Assembly (NCBI GenBank): GCA_037367405.1
Contig: JAZKJV010000389.1
Span: forward strand, 372,001-436,000
Direction: 5' to 3'
Length of the DNA: 64,000 nt
Source: Ottelia alismoides
Taxonomy: Eukaryota; Streptophyta; Magnoliopsida; Alismatales; Hydrocharitaceae
The notes under the pieces were generated by a model. That model searched no databases and was not told the DNA's origin. It worked only from the letters and a program-made list of their open reading frames with translations. The translations under genes were made by a program, and so were the position numbers. Shown in pieces: positions 56,601 to 64,000 of the stretch; position 1 is the stretch's first letter, and every line of letters starts with the position of its first letter.

Positions 56601-58989
56601 CGCCCCTAAGGATCAAGAGAAGACTACCTTCACTTGCCCGTTCGGTACCTACGCCTTCAAGAGGATGCCCTTTGGATTATGCAATGCACCCGCAACCTTC
56701 CAAAGATGCATGCTAGCTGTATTCGCCGAAATGGTAGGCAGTTTTCTCGAGGTGTTCATGGATGATTTCTCTGTCTATGGTGATAGTTTCGATTCTTGTC
56801 TCAAGCACCTGGACAGAGTGCTTCAGAAATGCCGGGAAGTCAATTTAGTGCTCTCATGGGAAAAGAGCCACTTTATGGTCACAGAGGGTATTGTGCTGGG
56901 CCATGTCGTTTCCAAACGTGGCATGGAAGTCGACCCAGCCAAGGTGGATGTCATTTCAAACCTTCAACCACCTCAGTCAGTAAAGAATGTGAGGTCATTC
57001 CTGGGGCATGTGGGATTTTACAGACGATTTATCAAGGATTTCAGCCGCATTGCCCGACCTCTAACAGAACTCTTGTGCAAGGAGACGGAGTTCATTGTTG
57101 ATCAGCCGGTTCTCCTTGCTTTCAATCAATTGAAGGAGCTTATCACTCAGGCTCCAATCTTACAGCCTCCCGACTGGACTCTTCCATTTAAAATAATGAC
57201 CGATGCGTCAGATTTTGCAGTCGGAGCTGTTCTAGGGCAGAGGAAAGACAAGGCGCCCTATGCCATTCACTATGCCAGCAGAACGTTAGATGAAGCTCAA
57301 AGAAATTATACAGTGACAGAGAAAGAACTGCTGGCTGTGGTTTTCGCCTTAGAGAAGTTCAGATCCTATTGGTTGGGGTCGAAGGTCACTGTCTTCACGG
57401 ACCACTTTGCTATTCGGTACCTACAGCAGAAGAAGGATGCCAAGCCCAGACTGATTCGTTGGATCCTTCTCCTCCAGGAATTCGATCTGGAAATCAAAGA
57501 CAAACCTGGAGTTCAGAATGTGGTAGCAGATCACCTCTCCAGAATAGAGCAGCATGGCTCTCCTCTGAGCAATGCACCTATCATAGAAACATTCCCTGAC
57601 GAAGCTATCTTAGCCGTGGATGCTCTCCCTTGGTATGCTGACATCGTCAATTACCTTGCCTCGGGGGTAATACCTTCGGATTGGACGAAGAATCAGAAGA
57701 ACAAATTCATGTCGACCATCCGCTTTTACCAGTGGGAAGATCCCCTTCTATTCAGAGAAGGAGCAGATTGTATTTGGCGCAGGTGCATTCCTCAGACGGA
57801 GCAATCTAGTGTCCTCGAGCATTGTCATTCGCTCGAATCTGGTGGGCACCACTCTGGAGATCGTACGGCAGCAAAAGTATTACAGTGTGGCCTCTGGTGG
57901 CCCACTTTATTCAAGGATGCAGCAGAATTTGTTAAAAGATGTATTGACTGTCAGCGACTGAAAGGGACACTCACTGCCAAAGACTCAATGCCTCTGAAGA
58001 TCATTCAGATAGCAGATGTTTTCGATGCATGGGGCATTGACTTCATGGGACCTTTCCATAACAGTCAAGGTTTTGAGCACATCCTTCTTGCCGTAGATTA
58101 CGTGAGTCGTTGGGTTGAAGCTATCCCCGCCCGAGCCGCCGACAGCAAAACAGTTTGCCAGTTTCTGAAGAAGAACATCATTTCGCGGTTCGGGATACCA
58201 AAGATTCTCATCTCAGACGGGGGTAGCCATTTCATCAACAAAGAGGTCAAGAAGTTAACGAAGGAGTATGGCATCGATCACCGTGTCGCGTCTCCTTATC
58301 ATCCGCAGACCAATGGCATGGCGGAGTTATCCAATAGAGAAATCAAGACCATATTGCAGAAACTTGTTAGGCCAAACAGAAAAGACTGGTCTCAACTCTT
58401 GGACTCAGCTCAATGGGCTTACCGTACGGCCTACAAGTCTCCCTTGGGCATGTCGCCCTACCGTCTTGTATATGGAAAACCATGCTATCTGCCCGTGGAA
58501 TTAATTCACAAATCCCTTTGGGCAATTAGTAATTGTAACTTGGACTCACGAAAAGGTGGTCAGAAGAGAAAAGACGATCTGAACAGGCTCTTGGAATTCC
58601 GAGACTGCGCATACGATAACACCTTGATGTACAAGGAGAAGGTGAAACGCTGGCATGACCGGCACATCAGACGAAAGACCTTCGATGTTGGGCAGAAAGT
58701 GTGGTTGTTTGATGCAAAGTTGCGGATATTCCCAGGTAAATTAAAAAGTAAGTGGACAGGGCCATTCCGAATATGTGAAGTGCGTGACAACGGAAGCATC
58801 ACGATATCAGAATTGTCCCCTGACGCACAGCCTTTCGTCGTCAATGGCCAACTACTGAAGCCTTACTTGGAACCTGATGCATTCTTGGCCATTGTTGACT
58901 CTATTCAACTAGTGCACAACGATGACATCTCCACAGCACCTGCAGCACCAAAAGATTCAGACGACGTACTCCAACCACTATTTCTCTGA
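53635..58989 (+). CDS. Pro-Pol polyprotein of E4 (protease, RT, RNase H, integrase), in frame with gag after UGA
   Basis: 1,784 uninterrupted codons in the gag frame. Numbering from the GTG at 53659: a Gln/Pro-rich linker (about 35-225) with QHVYYVQAPDQ; an acidic/Ala-rich segment; aspartic protease with LLDSGTSINLLPSS (D556); RT from about 850 with HVVPKKSG and FMDD at 1033-1036; RNase H with TDAS (D1182) and TDH (D1248); integrase with HHSGDRT and CIDC zinc ligands, catalytic D1461, D1520 and E1556 (35 residues between the last two); a C-terminal KWTGPFRI module near 1695-1705. No chromodomain follows, and the stop is TGA 58987-58989. All catalytic residues I can check are present. The first ATG is far downstream of the UGA (at a position aligned to the linker), so production as a Gag fusion is more likely than independent initiation. 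Confidence 0.92.
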   Translation, partial: SQDLEKLAVIEKRTQNLDKLDQINKNLELLVGTINSVQSATPSDAPAERKDEPQPQHQPQPSQQPPAVQHVYYVQAPDQGPPQQQVVVYQPEFLSMPDPVFPPPPLIQEVNGVWTNDAQLTRPQGQLQGQQFANRQYHQPQGGRFGQTSQPHQQHQQPPQFAHQWRQNFPYQQQPQYRHPQPYHQYAAAQPQSYQQYPPPSYQQLQLPAPPQQHHQQPPHSSNQQQRGLHAASSDVPSANPTMECLAQLVQGLAEMTKRLDDLTATRTTIPAQVEANPNNFKKEQVECDVQSACDNDITVYSNAVTLRSGRALPPPATRCGVNKETGGSSSSASAVPAPGAGEEEEEGEASPAVVPCHQPQPKTQKNQQKQKPQKEACSRSEAAPALEEPPAAADPVPADGANATLFDRPAAPAYLDPACTPFCSPDVQHSMGDDFDVNKNSNSPASNVNIPFPHAIQKSKKIAKRKTALSDPGVVDILDKLTVEIPLLKAVEYMPAVKKGLKEACTNRRRPAQDNRRREVEKHVLSMATVAAITNLPQKKRDTGAPLISCVIFDQVFERTLLDSGTSINLLPSSIMQEFGLGPLKQTRMILQFTDRSVKRPRGLLEDVIVTVQEMKFPADFVVLDMDSPAPLLQTPIILGRPFLRTSGAVVDYGSGKITFSSNTHQITINMNKEQNATTDESQAAPEADCDLIAEIRDSELSLDDPWTREILTLEEDLESTVIISSDDLWETDSQMQAHLLEHSLQTEHDQITTEPFGTSLGSQQDIEDGNSLKAHPTTSMVSEVTGKVDRLKPELKPLPAGLKYAFLTGEEHMYPVIISSRLNLDQESRLLEILEKNRKALGWSVSDLRGINLALCSHHIYLEDDAKPSREFQRRLNPNLRDVVMKEITKWCEAGFIYPISDSKWVSPLHVVPKKSGLTVVTNEKGEEISTRVPTSWRVCVDYRRLNTATKKDHFPLPFIDQVLERLAGKEFFCFLDGYSGYNQVAIAPKDQEKTTFTCPFGTYAFKRMPFGLCNAPATFQRCMLAVFAEMVGSFLEVFMDDFSVYGDSFDSCLKHLDRVLQKCREVNLVLSWEKSHFMVTEGIVLGHVVSKRGMEVDPAKVDVISNLQPPQSVKNVRSFLGHVGFYRRFIKDFSRIARPLTELLCKETEFIVDQPVLLAFNQLKELITQAPILQPPDWTLPFKIMTDASDFAVGAVLGQRKDKAPYAIHYASRTLDEAQRNYTVTEKELLAVVFALEKFRSYWLGSKVTVFTDHFAIRYLQQKKDAKPRLIRWILLLQEFDLEIKDKPGVQNVVADHLSRIEQHGSPLSNAPIIETFPDEAILAVDALPWYADIVNYLASGVIPSDWTKNQKNKFMSTIRFYQWEDPLLFREGADCIWRRCIPQTEQSSVLEHCHSLESGGHHSGDRTAAKVLQCGLWWPTLFKDAAEFVKRCIDCQRLKGTLTAKDSMPLKIIQIADVFDAWGIDFMGPFHNSQGFEHILLAVDYVSRWVEAIPARAADSKTVCQFLKKNIISRFGIPKILISDGGSHFINKEVKKLTKEYGIDHRVASPYHPQTNGMAELSNREIKTILQKLVRPNRKDWSQLLDSAQWAYRTAYKSPLGMSPYRLVYGKPCYLPVELIHKSLWAISNCNLDSRKGGQKRKDDLNRLLEFRDCAYDNTLMYKEKVKRWHDRHIRRKTFDVGQKVWLFDAKLRIFPGKLKSKWTGPFRICEVRDNGSITISELSPDAQPFVVNGQLLKPYLEPDAFLAIVDSIQLVHNDDISTAPAAPKDSDDVLQPLFL

Positions 58990-59062
58990 TTTTCTTCTTT
59001 TCTTCTTTTCCTTTTCTCTTTTCTTTTTCTATCTAAAAGGTGCCGCCTTTGTAGACAGTTTT
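58990..59062 (+). other. Pyrimidine-rich stretch after pol
   Basis: TTTTCTTCTTTT-type sequence directly after the pol stop and before the first stem-loop. No coding potential. Confidence 0.6.
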
Positions 59063-59413
59063 CTATACTTAGGACGTACTTTGTCCTAAGTATAGGGGGA
59101 TGCGCACCTAGAGTTTTTGATTTCAGTTCGATCTTCTCCATTGTCTCCTCTTCTATACTTAGGAGTATCTTACCCTAAGTATAGGGGGAGACAATCTGAG
59201 TACGATCAGTATATTCCCACCCTTGACCCTCCCCGCTTTTTGTACAGTCTGCTATACTTAGGATTCTTTGATCCTAAGTATAGGGGGGACGGTCAACTTC
59301 TCATTCATTTCTTTCATATTTATTCTTTAGATCTGTCTATACTCAGTACGAGTTATGTCTTTGCTTTTTCCTTTCGATCTATGAGGACATAGCTCAAGCC
59401 AAGTATAGGGGGG
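59063..59413 (+). repeat. Array of four stem-loops, each followed by a G-run, E4
   Basis: Unit 1: CTATACTTAGGAC (59063-59075), 7-base loop, GTCCTAAGTATAG (59083-59095), then GGGGA. Unit 2: CTATACTTAGG (59153-59163), 10-base loop, CCTAAGTATAG (59174-59184), then GGGGA. Unit 3: CTATACTTAGGAT (59252-59264), 6-base loop, ATCCTAAGTATAG (59271-59283), then GGGGGA. Unit 4 is long: CTATACT at 59337 pairs with AGTATAG at 59402-59408, with an inner arm GAGTTATGTC pairing with GGACATAGCTC, then GGGGG. The end of each unit (AGTATAGGGGGA) resembles the polypurine tract of E1 and E2 (AGCATAGGGGGA). Confidence 0.85.
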
Positions 59414-59479
59414 TCGTATATACCGTGTATATACTAAAAGCCATAACTCATACTGAATAATAAAATATCACTACAACAC

Positions 59480-60420
59480 AAAATAAAATGTAAAAAGTAG
59501 CTTTATAATAATGAAAGATGATTGTGAGTTCCTCAGACTCATTGTAATTATACTGACTAGTAAGTCAGAAAAGTGTTTTGTACGAAACATTTTCCTTTGA
59601 AAAATCTTGTGAAAGTTGTTTGAAAATAGCGTGAACAAGTATTCAACGATTGAAAAATTAGTTTGTGTGTAAAACCTATTTTCTTTGAGTGAAAGCAAAA
59701 ACTTTGTGAAAATTAGTGTGCAAATGATTGTGAAAAGTTGATTGTCAAAGGTGTTTTGAAAAATCTATCTATGTTGTGTAAAACATTTGTAAAAGGATTT
59801 TCAAATGCGTGTACATGTTGCAAAAATTATTTTGGACTAGAGTTTTCAAAAACCCTTGTGAAAATGATTCTCGAGTAAGTCTGAGGAATCCGCACAAAAA
59901 TCTCTCATTTGTAAATAAGGAATAAGCCAAATAAAGTTTATAAGAACGGGAACCATATTATACATCACATACAATTTTTCTTCTTTTGTATCTACTGATT
60001 AATAAATCATATACCTATACAGTATGATTTGAAAAAAATAGTGTGACCAGTTTTGAAAAATTTGATGTGAAATGATTTCAAATGTGTGAAACTGTGTTGA
60101 TTGTAAAACTTTTCTTTGTGTGAAAGAAAGGATTTCAAAAACCTATGTGCAAATGTTTTAAAAAAATTGATTGCCAAACTTATTGTGAAAATTGTATATA
60201 TATACATATAGTGTGAAAAATCTTTGCAAAAATAGTTTTCAAATGTGTGTAAAGGATTGCAAAAAATTATCGTGTACTATAGTTTGTAAAATTATTTTCA
60301 AAAAGCTAATAAGAACACCATTGCAGATATTAGTAAATCAGAAACAAAACACATACAAATTCTTTCTATACATACCCAAATAAACTATTTCATTCACACC
60401 TGTAAAGTTGCTAAAAAATT
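59480..60420. repeat. Low-complexity TTTTGTAAA-type region (E4 tail)
   Basis: Imperfect repeats of words such as TTGTGAAAA and TTTGTAAAA. It is the sense counterpart of the TTTTACAAA stretches in E2 and E3. Short open frames here (59471-59698, 60007-60383) are simple-sequence translations. Confidence 0.65.
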
Positions 60421-60649
60421 CCTAAATTTTGAAAACAAAGCAGCACGCCTGTGTAAATAAGTGTACATACTCTTTAAACATTTTCAGTTCGTACTTCCTG
60501 CGCAGAAATTCTTTTTGTAAAAACATTCTTTGATCCTTTCAAATTTTTGTGAAAAATTGCATCATTCATTGTGCATAGCATAAGCATACCATTCATATTC
60601 TTTTTGAGTGAAGCTTAATGATTGAATCAGTCTAAGAAAGTCTCAAATT

Positions 60650-61590
60650 GGAGCTCGGTTAGACCTTACCGCACCTAATTGCACCGGAACCTTATGGGAA
60701 CTAGGTTTAAGGTACCTCAGGTCTATACAGACTTAATTCTTTGAGAAATCAGGGCTGGGTTCAAGTCACCTCAGTGGACTAACTAGAACTTTTCGAGACA
60801 CACGTATGACTCTTGCCGAACGTGATCTAACTTGGACACCCGCACCTTTCACTTGGCTCAACTCAGTTGGAGTGGTGAGGGGGTTGGATTTGCCAGTCTG
60901 AGACGCACACGGGTGGAAACATTCATCCTCGTCTAGGGAGGGAAGTGCACCCCAATCGGATCCAATAGCAATGAGGTCTAAAGACAGGAGATTGTGGGTT
61001 GCGATAAAGCTTCAAAAGAGGGATAGTCTACTAGCTCAAGAGGGAAAACTCCTTATGTAAATGCTGCTGTGAATAGTATGTTGGAAAAAAAATGGTCAGG
61101 CTTGTACAAAAATAAAATGCCTGCAAAGTATGTACAAAGTCAATAAGCAAGCTTGAGCTCCAAAGACAAATATGTAAGCCTGCAGCTGGATGACTTGACT
61201 ACACTGGTCTTGCATCCCGGGATAGGTAGCTACACTGGCTACCGTCCATTCTTCTCTTACCCCCTCCTCTTGAGCTAGTTGCCACTTGAACTTAGAAGGG
61301 AATACCCTGCTCCTCGAGGAAAGAGCTGTTGGATTGGGGAATCATTGGGTTGTCATTCTGGAGAAGTCAGTTCCTTTATCATTTCAGTTGGGGAGAGCCA
61401 CTATCACTTACACCGTACAAGTCAGCTTCATAGTTATAAGAGTTTGCGTATGATGTAGACTAGTTCTGACCCGGCTATTGAGGTGGGTTGAACCGAGTTC
61501 TGTGATTACCGAAGGCTGTTGTACTTTAGAGCTGGTTCCCGACTAGGTTCCACACACCTTCACACCCAAGGTATGACAGGAGCTCCAAAT
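60650..61590 (+). other. E4 copy of the inverted-arm non-coding domain
   Basis: Left arm GGAGCTCGGTTAGACCTT from 60650, with GGAACCTTATGGGAAC from about 60686. Right arm is the reverse complement: GGAGCTCC ending at 61586, with GGAACCTAGTCGGGAACC at about 61535-61552. The interior includes CTGGATGACTTGACTACACTGG and GGTAGCTACACTGG (61196-61240), conserved in E1, E2 and E3. No open frame is conserved among copies, and no env-like membrane protein is seen here. Confidence 0.6.
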
Positions 61591-61693
61591 TCAGATTTTG
61601 TAAGGACATGTATAGCACTGAAAGCACCCCAATTCACTCTATCTTTCTTGCATTTTCCTTTTTCTTTTCTTTATTCTTTTTGCGCCATTTGTA

Positions 61694-62857
61694 AGTTCCT
61701 CCCATTTTCTGGCCATCTGTACAACCTCAAACATAGTTTATAGCATCCTTAAATAGAGTTGGCCACCATAGGCCTCTTTGTAGAACTTTAGCTGTCGTGC
61801 GCTTCCCCGAATGACGCCCACCAAACTCTAATTTGTGATAATGCTCAAGTACGCTGGTGTATTCCTCATGAGGAATGCACCTTCTCCAGATACAATCCAC
61901 ACCCTCATGAAACATGTATAGATCCTCCCACTGGTAAAAATGAATCTCAGACAGAAATCTATCTACCTTGTGCTTCGACCAATCTTGTGAAACTTTCTTG
62001 GAAACAAGATAATTCACAACATCATCATACCATGGGAGTGAGGCTAAAGACAAAATGGTTTCATCTGGAAAGGTCTCTGAAATGGGAAGTGTGATCTGCT
62101 CAGAGGACTCTACATCTGTGATACGGTAAAGGTGGTCTGCGACAACATTCTTTACTCTAGGTTTATCTCGAATATCTAAATCAAACTCCTGGAGAAGTAG
62201 GATCCATCTGATAAGGCATGATTTGGCATCCTTCTTTGCCTGTTGGTACCGCATGGTAGTGTGATCCATGTATACAATAACATGTGATCCAAGTAAGAAG
62301 ACATGAATTTCTCTAATGCAAACACCATTGATAAGCACTGTATGGCAAACAATATCTCAACCCTTCTCTTCCCTAAAACATTCCCAACTGCAAAATATAA
62401 TGCATCTGTCATAATCTCAAAGGGAAGAGACCAATCAGGTGGCTGCAGGACATGAGCATTAGTAACCATGTCTTTCATCTGGTGAAATGCAAGGAGTACT
62501 TTCTCATCAACAATAAACTCACTTTCGATGCATAGAAGCTCAGTCAAAGGTCTAACGATCTTTCTGAAGTCCTTAATGAATCGCCTATAAAATCCAACAT
62601 GTCGAAGAAATGACCTCAACTGCTTCAAATTCTGCGATGGCTCTAGCTTGAAGATAACATCAATCTTAGTTGGTTCAACTTCCATACTATGTTTGGAGAT
62701 GATGTGACCCAATACAATTCCACTAGTCACCATAAAGTGACTCTTCTCTCACGAGAGCACTACGTTTACGTCGCAACAACGCTGAAGTACTCGGTTTAAA
62801 TGAGCAAGACATGTATCAATGCTATCCCCGTAGATCAATAAATCATCCATGAATACC
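61694..62857 (-). pseudogene. Duplicate of the E3 pol fragment (RT to integrase zinc finger)
   Basis: Same content as 45047-46210. A 203-codon open frame at 61727-62338 joins what is split in the first copy. At both indels this copy has the run length that keeps the frame (CCCC at about 61808, GGG at about 62080). The C-run length agrees with E1 (CCCC at 25387-25390), so the first copy carries the altered forms. Confidence 0.85.
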
Positions 62858-64000
62858 TGATGAATCTCCATTTCATCACCTTTATTCTATCATTTTGGCC
62901 TCAAAAACCCCAGCAAATGCATGTAAATAGCATCAATTTGTACATAATAGCATTCATTATTCATTTGTATTAATTGTATATAAAATAAGGTTTTTAATGC
63001 CAAAATTATAGAATAAAGAGAAGAAAAGAAAAAGGAGTAAAATATTGCAAATATTTTATGACCCTAACCCCGAGACCAAGGCCAGCATGGAATTGGTCGA
63101 CAAGGAATAAAGTAGGGGGAGATAAGGGCAGTATACAATAAATACCTCATTTATTCATTCATTCATTTATGCATTTTTGGCACCTATTTTGTACATAATT
63201 ATTTATTCATCAAATAAAGAAACTTTGTTCATAAAAGTTGTAGATAATAATGTAAATAAAAATACAAAATTGAGTTTGTGTAAAAATAATACACAGTGTA
63301 CATTTTATGCACATAATAAAAAGCCAAAATCTCAACTTCACAGACCCATATCTTGCAAATAAAAACTCCAAATCAACCAAACTCACCTTCAATTGTATAT
63401 AGCATTTCATAAACTATTTTATAAAATTGGTTTCATAATTTTTGGAGTCCATCTGTGGAAGATAGGTTTTTGGCCCTTCTTGTACAAAATACCTGATTAA
63501 AACATTCATTATATTCACCATTCATTATTTTTATAAATTAATATTTTTAGAATCTTGTAGATAATGTATATAATTCATATACATATTAGCCTTAGAATAA
63601 AACCAAAAAGAGTTTGTAAAATAAAATAAAATAAGTCTATGAAATATATATAGGCAATATACCTATGAGAAGGATGTACTTAAATAAAAGAGGAAAACAT
63701 TCTTTAATTATTCAATCCTCTTATATTTTTGTAATAATGTATATAATATATATATCTTATTAAAAATACAAATCCATAATAAAAACACATAAAATTAATC
63801 GAATAAATACAATGTATATACTATACAGGTAAAATACCTATAATTATACTTACATACATATATACCTATTTATTTAAATATATAAATGAACTCATAAAAA
63901 TCAAATAAAAATACATTTATACTCACAAAAATAAGTTATAAATTTATAAAATAAGCCAAGAAAATAATAAAAGAAAATAAATAAATTAAAAATAAAATAT
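62858..64000 (+). mobile_element. Start of a second E4-type LTR, cut by window end
   Basis: TGATGAATCTCCATTTCATC at 62858, preceded by the same target flank (GAATACC) as the first LTR and not by a polypurine tract. It is therefore a copy of the 5' LTR with its flank, not the 3' LTR of E4. The conserved U3 block is at 63059-63137. The minus frame at 63210-63410 is chance. Confidence 0.85.

Larger units (their letters stand above)
46211..61693 (+). mobile_element. Element E4: Athila-type retrotransposon with intact coding region, 3' end missing
   Basis: 5' LTR 46211-50226, PBS 50229-50246, leader to 52587, gag 52588-53634, pro-pol 53635-58989, then a 2.7-kb tail. The tail ends in a pyrimidine-rich stretch (61640-61690) that in E1 and E2 lies some 60-80 bases before the polypurine tract. 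The expected polypurine tract and 3' LTR do not follow; at 61694 the sequence switches to a duplicate of the left flank. Coding capacity is undamaged apart from the UGA shared with E1 and E2, so this is the youngest or best-preserved element in the window. Confidence 0.88.
61694..64000 (+). repeat. Second copy of the long direct repeat (E3 pol fragment plus start of E4 LTR), runs off window
   Basis: Near-identical to 45047-47353. It begins with AGTTCCTCCCATTTT, which follows GCGCCATTTGTA of the E4 tail; the two sources share only AG(TT) or so at the junction. The boundary is therefore not a normal element end. Confidence 0.92.

Noticed and set aside
58730..58989. Chromodomain at the integrase C-terminus
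   Set aside because: The protein ends soon after the GPF module with an acidic tail and no aromatic-cage pattern; its absence fits Athila/Tat.
59063..59413. Stem-loops as bacterial-type terminators or a CRISPR array
   Set aside because: Plant retrotransposon context, G-run and not T-run after the stems, irregular spacing, and homologues in every element interior.
60650..61590. Inverted-arm domain as a recently inserted MITE
   Set aside because: Present in the same place in four elements with matching drift and without visible target duplications, so it is an inherited part of the element.
58990..61693. Env-like gene after pol, as reported for some Athila elements
   Set aside because: No frame longer than about 90 codons on the sense strand and no signal peptide or membrane segment shared among the four copies.

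Overview
The window is plant nuclear repeat DNA. I see no host gene, no tRNA or rRNA gene and no prokaryotic feature. Nearly everything belongs to nested LTR retrotransposons of the Ty3/Gypsy superfamily, most likely the Athila/Tat branch. The evidence for that branch is a primer-binding site complementary to the 3' end of plant tRNA-Asp, a gag-protease-RT-RNase H-integrase order, no chromodomain, very long AT-rich LTRs of 3.5-4.0 kb, and long non-coding internal stretches. One decayed Ty1/Copia element is also present. A large-genome angiosperm is the best guess; I cannot name the species.

Layout. 1-2796: one minus-strand Athila-type LTR (LTR-A), cut by the window edge. 2797-3796: AT-rich DNA that ends like an Athila-type LTR in plus orientation. 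3797-4800: broken minus-strand gag. About 4890-9147: minus-strand Copia LTR plus decayed RT/RNase H. 9148 to about 41955: minus-strand element E2. It is split by a complete minus-strand element E1 (18762-35858, 17.1 kb), which is flanked by a near-perfect 5-bp target duplication. E2 has lost most of its gag and leader, and its 5' LTR is fused to a third minus-strand element, E3 (about 41956-46210). At 46211, next to the RT active-site codons of E3, begins plus-strand element E4. E4 has an LTR at 46211-50226, a PBS at 50229-50246, gag at 52588-53634, an undamaged 1,784-codon pro-pol at 53635-58989, and a 2.7-kb non-coding tail. E4 does not end in its own polypurine tract and 3' LTR. At 61694 the sequence jumps back to a second, almost identical copy of the E3 fragment and the start of the E4 LTR (45047-47353 repeated at 61694-64000).

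How the parts work together. E4 could encode a complete Gag-Pro-Pol; E1, E2 and E3 are broken relatives. Comparing the four gives several conserved structures that ordinary retrotransposon annotation does not explain: (a) an in-frame UGA at the same position between gag and pro-pol in E1, E2 and E4, with the frame continuing beyond it; (b) an array of 4-5 short stem-loops after pol, each followed on the sense strand by a G-run like the polypurine tract, with paired base changes in the stems; (c) a 0.9-kb non-coding domain bounded by inverted arms upstream of the 3' LTR; (d) a leader hairpin with compensatory changes between E1 and E4; (e) an 80-bp block kept in the U3 of otherwise diverged LTRs. 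These are comparisons read by eye and need alignment and folding to confirm.
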